From contig NZ_JAERRH010000017.1 of NCBI RefSeq assembly GCF_016741855.1, positions 107,938 to 171,937 of the forward strand: a DNA stretch of 64,000 nucleotides. Reading direction: 5' to 3'. The notes beneath the pieces are model-generated. The model saw only the letters and a program-made list of their open reading frames with translations, made no database searches and was not told where the DNA came from. Of this stretch, positions 33,064 to 40,888 are shown one piece after another (positions within the stretch are counted from its first letter, which is position 1; every line of letters starts with the position of its first letter). The DNA comes from Streptomyces musisoli. GTDB taxonomy: Bacteria; Actinomycetota; Actinomycetes; Streptomycetales; Streptomycetaceae. Made by a program: the position numbers and the translations under genes.

Positions 33064-34671
33064 ATGGAGGAACAGACTTACGACCCGGTCCTGAGCAGCG
33101 ACGACGTGCCCAGGTGGCGGCTGGTGAACCCGCTGCGGCCGCCGGCTCCCGGCCGGGCCCTGGTCCTCGTCCGGGACAGCGGCCCCTCGTTGACGATCCG
33201 CAGCGGCGAGGAGATCCCCTCGTCGCGGTTCGGGGCGTACCGCAGCGTCTTCACCGTCGACATGACCGAGCACCGGCTGATCCTGGACATCCCGCTGCTC
33301 AGCCGTGACGCCACGTTCTCCTTCCGGAGCCGGGTGGACCTCGTCTGCCGGGTCGCCGACCCGGCGCAGGTGGTCGCGCGCGGCATCCGCGACATGAGCG
33401 GCGCGCTCTACGGCTATCTGCGCAAGACGCTTCAGTCGGTCGCCCGGAACCACGACATCGCCGAGTTCCACGAGACGGAGATGGCGCTCAACGCGGCGCT
33501 GGCCGGGTTCGGCGGGGACGACGCGATCCGGATGCGCGACATCCAGATCGAACTCCTCGTCGACGAGGACGAGATCGCGGCCAGCGGGCGCGAGTACCGG
33601 GACGTCGTGCGCGAGACCCGGCTGGAGGGCATGCGCCGCAGACGGCACCTGGACATGGTCCGTGAGGAGGGCGTCGACGGGCTGATCGCCGCGATCACGG
33701 AGAAGGAGGGCCCGCGCGCCGCCCTCGCCTGGATCGAGAAGGGCGAGGCGGAGAAGCGGGAGGTCCGGCGCGAGGTCATGCGCATGGTCCTGGAGCGCGG
33801 CGACGCGGACCGGGAGCCGTTCGAGCAGGCGGAGCTGGAGCGGGCGGTGCTGGATGAAGTGCTCCGCGACGGCGACGGACTGTTCGAGACGGCCACCCGG
33901 CGCGGCCGGTTGCGCGGCAGCCTCGCACGCGCGTTGGAGCCGGGCGCCGAGGACCGTGACGAGGGCCGCGAGGAGGTCCGGGGCGGGCGCGCAGGCGAAC
34001 GCGAGCCGCTCAGGGGCGAGGTGGTGCGGGAGCGGTACGGCGACGACACCGGGCGGGTACCGGACGGCCGGCGCCCGCGGGACGAGGACGGCGCGCCCCG
34101 CTCACGCCTGTCCGGCACCGGCAGCCGCCGCGCGGCCCCGGCCAAAGCCGCAGGACCGCCCGAGGACGAGCCCCTGCCCGGCGCCGGGGGCGGGCGCACC
34201 GACGAACACCGCGCGGGCGGCCGTCCCGGCGACCGCGCCACGGGCTCCGACCGCCGGTACGGCCACCGCGGCGACCCGGGCGCGGCAGGTCGCACGACCG
34301 ACGACTGGACGGGTGACGGCTGGACGGACCGGGGAACGGGTACCGGCACCGGCGACGACCTCCGCGACGGGTACCGGCCCGGTTACCGCGGCACCGAAGA
34401 CCGCACCGCCGACCGGCCCGGTTACCGCGGCACCGAAGACCGCACCGCCGACCGAACCGGTGACCGCGGCACCGAAGACCGCACGGCCGACCGCCGCACG
34501 GCAGACCGCGGCCGGACCGACGGCACAGGTACCGGCACCGGAGAGCGGGTGGCCGGTGGACGGGCCGGCGAGCGTGATGCGGGTGACGCCGGTCCGCGGG
34601 TGAGCCGGGTCCGCGGGACCGCGAAGAAGCACCGGCCGGACACGTCGGGCAGCGACGGGGAGCGGCGATGA
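33064..34671 (+). CDS. SPFH/band-7-like protein with long repetitive charged tail
   Basis: A 535-residue protein. Residues ~15-180 resemble an SPFH/stomatin-like beta domain (ALVLVRDSGPSLTIRSGEEI, LILDIPLLSRDATFSFRSRVDLVC), though no N-terminal membrane helix is visible. Residues ~185-285 are a long charged helix, probably a coiled coil (RLEGMRRRRHLDMVREEG). Residues ~290-535 are disordered and rich in Asp, Arg, Gly and Thr, including three copies of GYRGTEDRTADRP (from 34381). SPFH proteins oligomerise into membrane rings or scaffolds, so it may organise the cassette at the membrane. It follows the STAND-like gene after 53 bp and overlaps the phosphatase gene by ATGA, indicating one operon. 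Confidence 0.65.
   Translation: MEEQTYDPVLSSDDVPRWRLVNPLRPPAPGRALVLVRDSGPSLTIRSGEEIPSSRFGAYRSVFTVDMTEHRLILDIPLLSRDATFSFRSRVDLVCRVADPAQVVARGIRDMSGALYGYLRKTLQSVARNHDIAEFHETEMALNAALAGFGGDDAIRMRDIQIELLVDEDEIAASGREYRDVVRETRLEGMRRRRHLDMVREEGVDGLIAAITEKEGPRAALAWIEKGEAEKREVRREVMRMVLERGDADREPFEQAELERAVLDEVLRDGDGLFETATRRGRLRGSLARALEPGAEDRDEGREEVRGGRAGEREPLRGEVVRERYGDDTGRVPDGRRPRDEDGAPRSRLSGTGSRRAAPAKAAGPPEDEPLPGAGGGRTDEHRAGGRPGDRATGSDRRYGHRGDPGAAGRTTDDWTGDGWTDRGTGTGTGDDLRDGYRPGYRGTEDRTADRPGYRGTEDRTADRTGDRGTEDRTADRRTADRGRTDGTGTGTGERVAGGRAGERDAGDAGPRVSRVRGTAKKHRPDTSGSDGERR
34381..34497. repeat. 39-bp in-frame tandem repeat (3 units)
   Basis: Units start at 34381, 34420 and 34459 and encode GYRGTEDRTADRP and two close variants within the disordered tail of the SPFH-like protein. 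The period is a multiple of three, so length changes would keep the frame. Confidence 0.85.
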
Positions 34672-35972
34672 CCGGCCACCAGGAACACGCGGCGCGGACA
34701 CCGGCCCCGGGCGGGAGGCCGTCGGGGTATCCGTCCGCCCCGGCCCATGCGTCGGCGGTAGGTGCGGCCCCGCCCGACCCGGCGTCCCGGTCGGCCGTCC
34801 AGCCGCCGCCCCCGTCCCCGCACGTGCCGCCCGCGGACATCGCCGCCCCGGCGTCCGGGCCGGACGGCAACGCGGCGGGCCGCCACGTGCCGCAGCGGAT
34901 CTGGTGCGTCGACCACGACCGGATGGGGCTGCTGGCGTTGTCCGTGTGGACCGAGCGGGTGGCGGGGCGCGGTGAGGACGCGGAGCCGTTCGTCGCCCAC
35001 CACATGGACAGCGACCAGGGCCTGCTCGCGGTCTTCGACGGATCGGGCGGCGCCGGCGCGGCGCCCGTGTGGCAGGCGTCCGACGGGGAGAGCCGTACCG
35101 GCGCCTGGGTGGGCGCGCGGGTGGCGCGGCTGGCCACGGACGTCTGGTTCCACGACGTCGCCGCCGAGGGCGAACCGGCAACGCCGGAGACCCTGCGCGA
35201 GTACCTCCGGTTCTTCCTCGGCTACGCCCCGCAGCGGCGCAGCAAGATCAGCGGCACGATGCGCCGTCAGCTGCCCACCACGCTGGCCGCCGTGCACTAC
35301 CGGCTGGCGGTCGCGCGGGACGAACCGGTGCTGGAGGTCCACCCGTTGTGGGCCGGGGACTCGCGCGCGTACGTGCTGCGCCCCCACGCGGGGCTGCAGG
35401 TGCTCACCCGGGACCACACCCGGGAGAGCGACGCGCTGGAGCTGCTGCGCACGGACCCGCCGATGACCAATCTGGTCTGTGCCGACCGGGAGTTCGAGGT
35501 CGACAGCCAGCGGCTGACGTATCCGCTGCCCTGTGTGATGGTGACCGCGACCGACGGCTTCTTCGGCTATGTGCACACCCCGGCCGACTTCGAGGCCCTG
35601 CTGCTGCGCACCATGCACCGGGCGGGCACCGTCGGCGAGTGGGCCGACCTCATCCGCCGGGAGGTGCAGTCCTACACCGCGGACGACGCCTCGCTCGCCG
35701 TCGTCGCCCTCGGCTACCGCGGCTTCTACGATCTGCGGGCCGAGTTCGCCGGGCGTCTGGAGCAGCTGACCGACCGCTACGTCCGCACCCGGCCGCGCGG
35801 CCTGGACCGCCACTCCCCCGCCGCCGACGAGGCGGCCGCCGGCCCGGCGGCGCCGCAAGGGGATCCCGCGGACCTGCCGGCCCGGGTCCGCGCCTGGCAG
35901 GACGACACCTGGCACGCCTACCGGGCCGGCTACGAGACCCACCTGCCCCCGGCACTCGAGGAGCGCGCATGA
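34668..35972 (+). CDS. PP2C-family protein phosphatase
   Basis: A 434-residue protein. Residues 1-75 are Pro/Ala-rich and disordered. The PP2C core follows: AVFDGSGGAG (Asp124, motif DG), LWAGDSRAYVL (Asp231), TATDGFFGY (Asp296) and TADDASLAVVAL (Asp339/340), which are the usual metal ligands for a Mn2+/Mg2+ serine/threonine phosphatase. The VFDGSGG segment differs slightly from the common DGxGGH. It probably reverses the action of the kinase encoded next door; the two genes overlap by ATGA (35969-35972). A kinase-PP2C-vWA set resembles the phosphorylation triad described in Ter-type stress systems (family knowledge). Confidence 0.85.
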   Translation: MTGHQEHAARTPAPGGRPSGYPSAPAHASAVGAAPPDPASRSAVQPPPPSPHVPPADIAAPASGPDGNAAGRHVPQRIWCVDHDRMGLLALSVWTERVAGRGEDAEPFVAHHMDSDQGLLAVFDGSGGAGAAPVWQASDGESRTGAWVGARVARLATDVWFHDVAAEGEPATPETLREYLRFFLGYAPQRRSKISGTMRRQLPTTLAAVHYRLAVARDEPVLEVHPLWAGDSRAYVLRPHAGLQVLTRDHTRESDALELLRTDPPMTNLVCADREFEVDSQRLTYPLPCVMVTATDGFFGYVHTPADFEALLLRTMHRAGTVGEWADLIRREVQSYTADDASLAVVALGYRGFYDLRAEFAGRLEQLTDRYVRTRPRGLDRHSPAADEAAAGPAAPQGDPADLPARVRAWQDDTWHAYRAGYETHLPPALEERA

Positions 35973-37201
35973 AGAAGGGTGATGTCATCGGGGGCTACCG
36001 CGTCATCAGCGAGCCCACGAACGCCAACGGCGGGAAATGCATATGGGCGTTCGCCGAGAAGGGGGGCGGCCAGTACTTCGTCAAGCGGTTCCTGGAGCCC
36101 AAGCGGCCCCGTGACGACGCGGCCGACTCGCCGAGCGTGCGGATCCGGCGGCAGCTGGCCCGGGAGTTCGAGTCCCGGCACCGCACCATCATGGAGCGGC
36201 TGCGCCCGGACGCGCGCGGCGGCGGCAACCTGGTGCTGGCCACCGACTTCTTCCACGAGGGCAGCACCTACTACAAGGTCACGGAGCGGATCGACACCTC
36301 CAGCCTGGAGAAGCCGCAGACCCTGGAGCCCCGCCACAAGATGGTGCTGCTGAAGACGCTGGGCAACAGCCTGAAGCAGCTGCACGACATCGACGTCGTG
36401 CACGGCGACCTCAAGCCGCTGAACGTCCTGGTGCAGAAGCGGGACGGCGCCGCGTTCCACACCGCGAAGCTGATCGACTTCGACGACTCCTACGTCTCCG
36501 GCAAGCCGCCGGAGCCCGACGACATCGCGGGCGACTCGGTCTACGGCGCGCCGGAGTGGCGCCACTACATGCAGCGCGACGAGTCCGTCGGCCCCCGGCA
36601 TCTGACCTGCGCGGTGGACATCTTCGCGCTCGGACTGATGACCCACCTGTACCTGACGGGTGAACTGCCGCACCACGACAAGCGGTACGGCTCACCGGCC
36701 GACGCGGTCAACGCGGGCGAGCTGCTCGATCTGGACCTGCGGCTGTCGGACGAGATGCTCGGTCTGCTGCGCGGCATGACCGCCCGGGCCCCGGGCGGCC
36801 GGCCGCGGATCACGACGTTCCTCAAGGCGCTGTCCGACCCGAAGGTGTGTGCCCTTCAGCACCGCCGCCCGGGAACCGCCAAGGGCAGGCCCCCGGCGGG
36901 GAAGCCCGCTCCGGCCGGGGACGGCGCCAAGCCGTCCGGGTCGTCCGCGGCCGGCCCGCGCACCAGCCGTATCAAGGCCAAGAACCTCACGTCGGCGTCG
37001 CGGCCGCGTACCGGGACACCTGCGCCGGAGCCGCCCCGCACGCCGGCGGAAGCGGACGGTCCCGCGGCCCCGGCGCCCTCCGCACCCGCCGCGCCCTCCG
37101 CCCCCGCCGCGACCCCGCCGGCCGCCGAAGCCCCGGTGGAGCGCGCCTCCCGTGTGCGCATCAACCTCGGCGACCGGCGCCGACGGCCCGGTTCGTCCTG
37201 A
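35969..37201 (+). CDS. Ser/Thr protein kinase with atypical motifs
   Basis: A 410-residue kinase. The glycine loop is short (GYRVISEPTNANGGKC), the ATP lysine is probably Lys39 (FVKRF) and the alpha-C Glu is in RQLAREFES. The catalytic loop is VVHGDLKPLNVLV: His145-Gly-Asp147, so the HRD arginine is Gly, while Asp147, Lys149 and Asn152 are kept. The magnesium loop is IDFDDSY: DFD instead of DFG. The APE motif is GAPEW (194-196). The residues for phosphotransfer are present, so it is probably active but not activated by the usual RD mechanism. The tail (~300-410) is Pro/Ala-rich and basic, possibly a docking or disordered region. It has no transmembrane segment. It is ATGA-coupled to the phosphatase gene. 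Confidence 0.87.
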   Translation: MKKGDVIGGYRVISEPTNANGGKCIWAFAEKGGGQYFVKRFLEPKRPRDDAADSPSVRIRRQLAREFESRHRTIMERLRPDARGGGNLVLATDFFHEGSTYYKVTERIDTSSLEKPQTLEPRHKMVLLKTLGNSLKQLHDIDVVHGDLKPLNVLVQKRDGAAFHTAKLIDFDDSYVSGKPPEPDDIAGDSVYGAPEWRHYMQRDESVGPRHLTCAVDIFALGLMTHLYLTGELPHHDKRYGSPADAVNAGELLDLDLRLSDEMLGLLRGMTARAPGGRPRITTFLKALSDPKVCALQHRRPGTAKGRPPAGKPAPAGDGAKPSGSSAAGPRTSRIKAKNLTSASRPRTGTPAPEPPRTPAEADGPAAPAPSAPAAPSAPAATPPAAEAPVERASRVRINLGDRRRRPGSS

Positions 37202-37252
37202 TCCGGGTCCACCGACCGAGACACACCGCCCGTACCACCCAGGAGACTCCGT

Positions 37253-37957
37253 ATGAGCAACATCGAGCAGTACCAGGGGAATCTGCAGTACGCCGTCGAC
37301 ATCGTGCTCTGCGTCGACGCGACGGGCAGCATGTTCCCCGTCCTCGACAACGTGAAGTCGAGCGCGCTCCAGTTCCACGACCGGCTCAACGACGTGATGG
37401 CGAAGAAGGGCAAGGCGATCAGCCAGCTCCGGCTGAAGGTCATCGCCTTCCGCGACTTCGGCGACGACCCCTCCAGCGCCATCCAGCAGACCGGTTTCCT
37501 CCACCTGCCGGGGCAGGCACGGGACTTCGAGGAGTTCGTGCGCGGCATCGACGCCTCCGGCGGCGGTGACATCCCCGAGTCGGGCCTGGAGGCGCTCGCG
37601 CTGGCCATCAACTCGCCCTGGGAGCAGGGACTCGACCGCAGGCGCCACGTCATCGTCATGTTCACCGACGCCCCGGCCCATCCGCTGGGCACGCACGCCT
37701 CCGCGCCCTCGTATCCGGCGGGCATCCCCGGCGACCTGGACGAGCTGTTCGAGCAGTGGGGGTACGCCCGCAGCCAGACCTCCGTGATGGAGCAGTCGGC
37801 GAAGCGGCTGGTGCTCTTCGCGCCGGACCAGGCGCCGTGGTCCGATCCCATCGCCGAGGAGTGGGACCTGACCCTGCACTTCGCCTCCAAGGCCGGTGAG
37901 GGTCTGGAGGAGTTCGAGATGGACGAGATCATCGAGACGATCGCGAACAGCCTGTGA
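37253..37957 (+). CDS. vWA-domain protein (DATGSM type)
   Basis: A 234-residue protein that is essentially one von Willebrand A domain. The MIDAS metal site is DIVLCVDATGSM (Asp22, Thr24, Ser26), with GGGDIPESG and MFTDAPAH as the later metal and strand motifs. The DATGSM form (DxTGS) is shared with vWA domains fused to alpha-kinases and related signalling vWAs. It is a likely phosphorylation target or metal-dependent binding partner of the kinase/phosphatase pair. The next gene starts at the GTG overlapping its stop codon (GTGA). Confidence 0.85.
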   Translation: MSNIEQYQGNLQYAVDIVLCVDATGSMFPVLDNVKSSALQFHDRLNDVMAKKGKAISQLRLKVIAFRDFGDDPSSAIQQTGFLHLPGQARDFEEFVRGIDASGGGDIPESGLEALALAINSPWEQGLDRRRHVIVMFTDAPAHPLGTHASAPSYPAGIPGDLDELFEQWGYARSQTSVMEQSAKRLVLFAPDQAPWSDPIAEEWDLTLHFASKAGEGLEEFEMDEIIETIANSL

Positions 37958-38379
37958 GACTGGACTGGCCGGAGTTCGAGCTGGACTGCGACGCCTCGGG
38001 CTATCTGACCTTCACCTGGCGACGCTACGGCCGGGTCCGGACGCACGCGCGCCACTGCACCCACCTGCGTCTGCTCCCGCAGGGCTCGGACGGGCTGTCC
38101 CGGTGGGTCTTCCAGCTGCGTTTCCCCGAGGGGCCGACGCCCGGACTGCTCGTGGTGCGGGTGGACGTCCCGGCGGACCGGCAGGAGGAGGCGGAGCAGT
38201 ACGGCGATCTGCTGCGGCGGCGCTACGGCATCCCGGAGCAGGCGCCCGACGCGGAGGAGGAGGCCGGGCTTCAGCGGGTGCCGCTCGATACGGACGAGTG
38301 GATGGCCGCGCCCGCGTCCACCGCGTCGGAGGAGCTGTTCGCCGCGGTGACGGCCCGGGTCGACGGCGACACCGGCTGA
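37954..38379 (+). CDS. Conserved-looking small protein of unknown function
   Basis: A 141-residue protein starting MRLDWPEFELDCDASGYLTF. The first ~75 residues look beta-rich (TFTWRRYGRVRTHARH, SRWVFQLRFPEG), followed by a helix (QEEAEQYGDLLRRRYGIP) and an acidic end. This order would fit a PH-like fold, but that is only an impression; I do not recognise the family. It has no membrane segment. The GTG start overlaps the vWA stop (GTGA), so it belongs to the cassette operon. It may be an adaptor between the vWA protein and the membrane protein that follows 40 bp later. Confidence 0.65.
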   Translation: MRLDWPEFELDCDASGYLTFTWRRYGRVRTHARHCTHLRLLPQGSDGLSRWVFQLRFPEGPTPGLLVVRVDVPADRQEEAEQYGDLLRRRYGIPEQAPDAEEEAGLQRVPLDTDEWMAAPASTASEELFAAVTARVDGDTG

Positions 38380-38419
38380 CCGCGCGGTCGTACGCACACG
38401 AGAGGGAGGGCGGCACGAG

Positions 38420-39682
38420 GTGGCGGCATCGGCCAACTGGCGTTGCGCGGACTGCGACACGTTCAACGTGCCCGCGGAGACGACCTGTACGGTCTGCGGC
38501 GGGACCCGGCGCGGTACCGCGCCGCCGCCCCGGTCCACGCCGAAGCCGGCCGCGAAGCCGGGCTCGAAGCCGGCCGCGAGGGCGCCGCGCGGCGGATCGG
38601 GGACGGCGTCGGGCGCGGCGGCAGCTGCCGAGCCGGGTACGAAGTCCGCCGCGAAGCCGGCTGCCAAGGGGGCGGGGTCCGGTGGCGGTGCCGCGCGGCC
38701 CTCCGCCAAGCGGCCCGGCGGCTCCGGGCATCCGCCGGGCCCCTGGCGCTGCTCCGAGTGCGACACGAACAACGCGCGCACGGACCTGTCGTGCATCGCG
38801 TGCGGCACCTCGTGGAAGGCGGCGCGGAAGAGCACGGCGAAGCCGCCTCCGTCCGGGAGCACTGGCGCGGGCGCGGGCGCGGGTGCGAAGAAAGCCCCGC
38901 CCCGGAAGACCACGCCCCGCAGCACTCCGTCCTCGGCGGCCTCGGCACCGCGGAGCACCGCGCGCAGCGCGCCCTCCTCGTCCTCGACGCCCCGCAGCAC
39001 ACCGCGGACCCCCCGCAGCACGCCCCGGACGTCCCGCCCGGGCACGTCCGGCACGGCGGGCGCACGAACCGGCGCCGCGCCCGGCAGGCCCCGGCCGCGC
39101 ACCGAGGAAGGCGTCTTCTTCCCCTCGTCCGGCACCACGGGCTACCGGCCGGCCGGACCGCACGCCCCGGCCGGCCCACCGCCGCGCACCGAGCCGGTCC
39201 GCACCCCCGCGCCCCCGCCGCGGTACACCCCGCCCGCCGGGAGCACGAGCCGGAGCAACGGTTGTCTGGGCGGCTGCGTCGGCGTCGGCGTCGTGTTCCT
39301 CCTGATCGCCCTGGTGGCCCACGGCTGCGACTCCTCGTCGGAGTCCAGCGGCTCGACGCCCCGCAGTACCGCCGAGGCCTGCCCGGAGCGCATCGCCGCC
39401 GAGCTGCCCGGCGGGGACGGGGCCGAACTGGTCCGGGCGTTCCGCACGAAGAACAAGCAGATCACCCTGTGCCGTACGGCGTCGGGATCGCTGTACTACT
39501 ACGGCGAGTTCAGCGACGGGCGGGAGAAGGGGATCGCCATGAAGGCGAGGGCGACGAGCAAGGGGTTCGAGGCGCGCAACGGCGAGTACCGCTACGTCGT
39601 CCACGGCGGTGCCGTGACCATCTACCAGTCGGGCCGGCGGATCGGCGAGGAGGATCTGACGCCGGAGCCGTCACCGTCCTGA
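38420..39682 (+). CDS. Membrane protein with two RanBP2-type zinc ribbons
   Basis: A 420-residue protein. Residues 7-27 and 109-129 are RanBP2-type zinc fingers (WRCADCDTFNVPAETTCTVC and WRCSECDTNNARTDLSCIAC: W-x-C-x2-C-x3-N-x6-C-x2-C). Between and after them (30-105 and 132-275) lie low-complexity Pro/Ala/Lys/Ser/Thr linkers with several PRSTP repeats. A single membrane helix is at ~282-302 (CVGVGVVFLLIALVAHGC), followed by a ~110-residue outside domain rich in Tyr and beta strands (SGSLYYYGEFSDGREKG). The zinc ribbons may bind a partner or RNA in the cytoplasm and the outside domain may sense a signal. GTG start 38420. It is the last gene of the cassette. Confidence 0.75.
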   Translation: MAASANWRCADCDTFNVPAETTCTVCGGTRRGTAPPPRSTPKPAAKPGSKPAARAPRGGSGTASGAAAAAEPGTKSAAKPAAKGAGSGGGAARPSAKRPGGSGHPPGPWRCSECDTNNARTDLSCIACGTSWKAARKSTAKPPPSGSTGAGAGAGAKKAPPRKTTPRSTPSSAASAPRSTARSAPSSSSTPRSTPRTPRSTPRTSRPGTSGTAGARTGAAPGRPRPRTEEGVFFPSSGTTGYRPAGPHAPAGPPPRTEPVRTPAPPPRYTPPAGSTSRSNGCLGGCVGVGVVFLLIALVAHGCDSSSESSGSTPRSTAEACPERIAAELPGGDGAELVRAFRTKNKQITLCRTASGSLYYYGEFSDGREKGIAMKARATSKGFEARNGEYRYVVHGGAVTIYQSGRRIGEEDLTPEPSPS

Positions 39683-39683
39683 C

Positions 39684-40310
39684 TCACGCGTCGCCGTACG
39701 CCTCCCCGCCCAGTGCGAAGCCGGCCGTGCCCGCCGTCGCGTCGGCTAGCCATGCGCGGAAGGCGTCCACGTCGGCGTCGGGGAGGCCGATCTCGATGGT
39801 GACGGCCTCGCCGTAACGGACGTCGCGCACCTCGCGGCCGGTCGCGCGCAGGTCGTTCTGGACCTTGCCCGCCCGCTGGTGGTCGACGGTCACCGTGGCC
39901 AGCCGGAAGCGGCGCCGGGTGATCGTGCCGAGCGCGTCCAGGGCCTCGCCGACCGAGCCGCCGTAGGCGCGGATCAGTCCGCCGGCGCCGAGCTTGACGC
40001 CGCCGTAGTAGCGGGTGACCACGGCGACGACGTACCGCATGTCGCGGCGCAGCAGCATCTGGAGCATGGGCACGCCGGCGGTGCCGCCCGGTTCGCCGTC
40101 GTCGCTGGCCTTCTGCACGGAGGCGTCGGCGCCGATGACGTACGCCCAGCAGTTGTGGGTGGCGTCGGCGTGCTCCTTGCGCACGGCGGCGACGAAGTCC
40201 TGGGCCTCCTGCTCGGTGGCGGCCGGGGCGAGGGCGCACAGGAAGCGGGAGCGGTTGATCTCGGTCTCGTGCACGCCCGCGCGGGCGACTGTGCGGTACT
40301 CGTCCTGCAT
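39684..40310 (-). CDS. YigZ/IMPACT family protein
   Basis: A 208-residue protein with the UPF0029/Impact fold: EINRSRFLCALAPAATEQEA, THNCWAYVIG, EPGGTAGVPMLQML and the GGVKLGAGGLIRAYGG loop that defines the family, plus a C-terminal DUF1949-like domain. Its precise role in bacteria is unsettled; it is conserved and thought to act in translation or peptide-related metabolism. The stop codon is only 1 bp from that of the convergent zinc-ribbon gene, with no hairpin between them. It is transcribed after the SixA-like gene, which lies upstream on the same strand (35-bp gap), so they may be one unit. Confidence 0.9.
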   Translation of the reverse strand: MQDEYRTVARAGVHETEINRSRFLCALAPAATEQEAQDFVAAVRKEHADATHNCWAYVIGADASVQKASDDGEPGGTAGVPMLQMLLRRDMRYVVAVVTRYYGGVKLGAGGLIRAYGGSVGEALDALGTITRRRFRLATVTVDHQRAGKVQNDLRATGREVRDVRYGEAVTIEIGLPDADVDAFRAWLADATAGTAGFALGGEAYGDA

Positions 40311-40345
40311 CCCGCCAGCCTATGTGAAAGCCGGACGCCCCCCGA

Positions 40346-40888
40346 TCACCTCTTCTTCCCGCGCGGGACCGTGAACGAGGTGAGCAGGGCCGCGCCCGGG
40401 GCGAGGGCCGGCCAGCCGGTGCCGTGCCAGGTGAGCACGGCGATCGCCGAGGTCGGGAACTTCTCCCGCACCCGGTCCAGGGAGTCGTCGAGGCCGTCGG
40501 CGGCCAGCGCGCGCACCAGTTCCTCGAGGCCGGGGTTGTGCCCGATGAGCAGCAGCGTCCGCACGTCCGCCGGCGCCTCGCGCACGACCTCCAGCAGGTC
40601 CGCGGGGCCGGCGGCGTACAACCGACGGTCGTAGTGCACCGGTGGCGGAGTGGCCCACTCGGCGGAGACCAGCTCCCAGGTGCGGCGGGCGCGGACGGCG
40701 GTGGAGCACAGGACGAGGTCGGGCAGGGAGCCGGCGGCGGCGAGGGCGCGTCCGGCGGCCGGGGCGTCCCGCCGCCCGCGTGGCGCAAGCGGTCTGCGGT
40801 GGTCCTCGACGCCCTCGGGCCAGGCGGACTTGGCGTGCCGCAGCACCACCAGCCGGCGCAACGGGCCCCTGCCGGCCGGCCCGGTCAC
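40346..40888 (-). CDS. SixA-like histidine phosphatase
   Basis: A 180-residue histidine phosphatase. The N-terminal RHG-type motif reads VVLRHAKSAWPEG (catalytic His), and IGHNPGLEELV holds the second catalytic His. The LARALAAAG-type segment and length (~160-180) fit SixA, which removes phosphate from phospho-His of histidine phosphotransfer proteins; small phosphoryl compounds are alternatives. GTG 40888 overlaps the stop of the upstream gene (GTGA), so it is translated with the CysRS-like gene. No membrane segment. Confidence 0.85.
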   Translation of the reverse strand: MTGPAGRGPLRRLVVLRHAKSAWPEGVEDHRRPLAPRGRRDAPAAGRALAAAGSLPDLVLCSTAVRARRTWELVSAEWATPPPVHYDRRLYAAGPADLLEVVREAPADVRTLLLIGHNPGLEELVRALAADGLDDSLDRVREKFPTSAIAVLTWHGTGWPALAPGAALLTSFTVPRGKKR

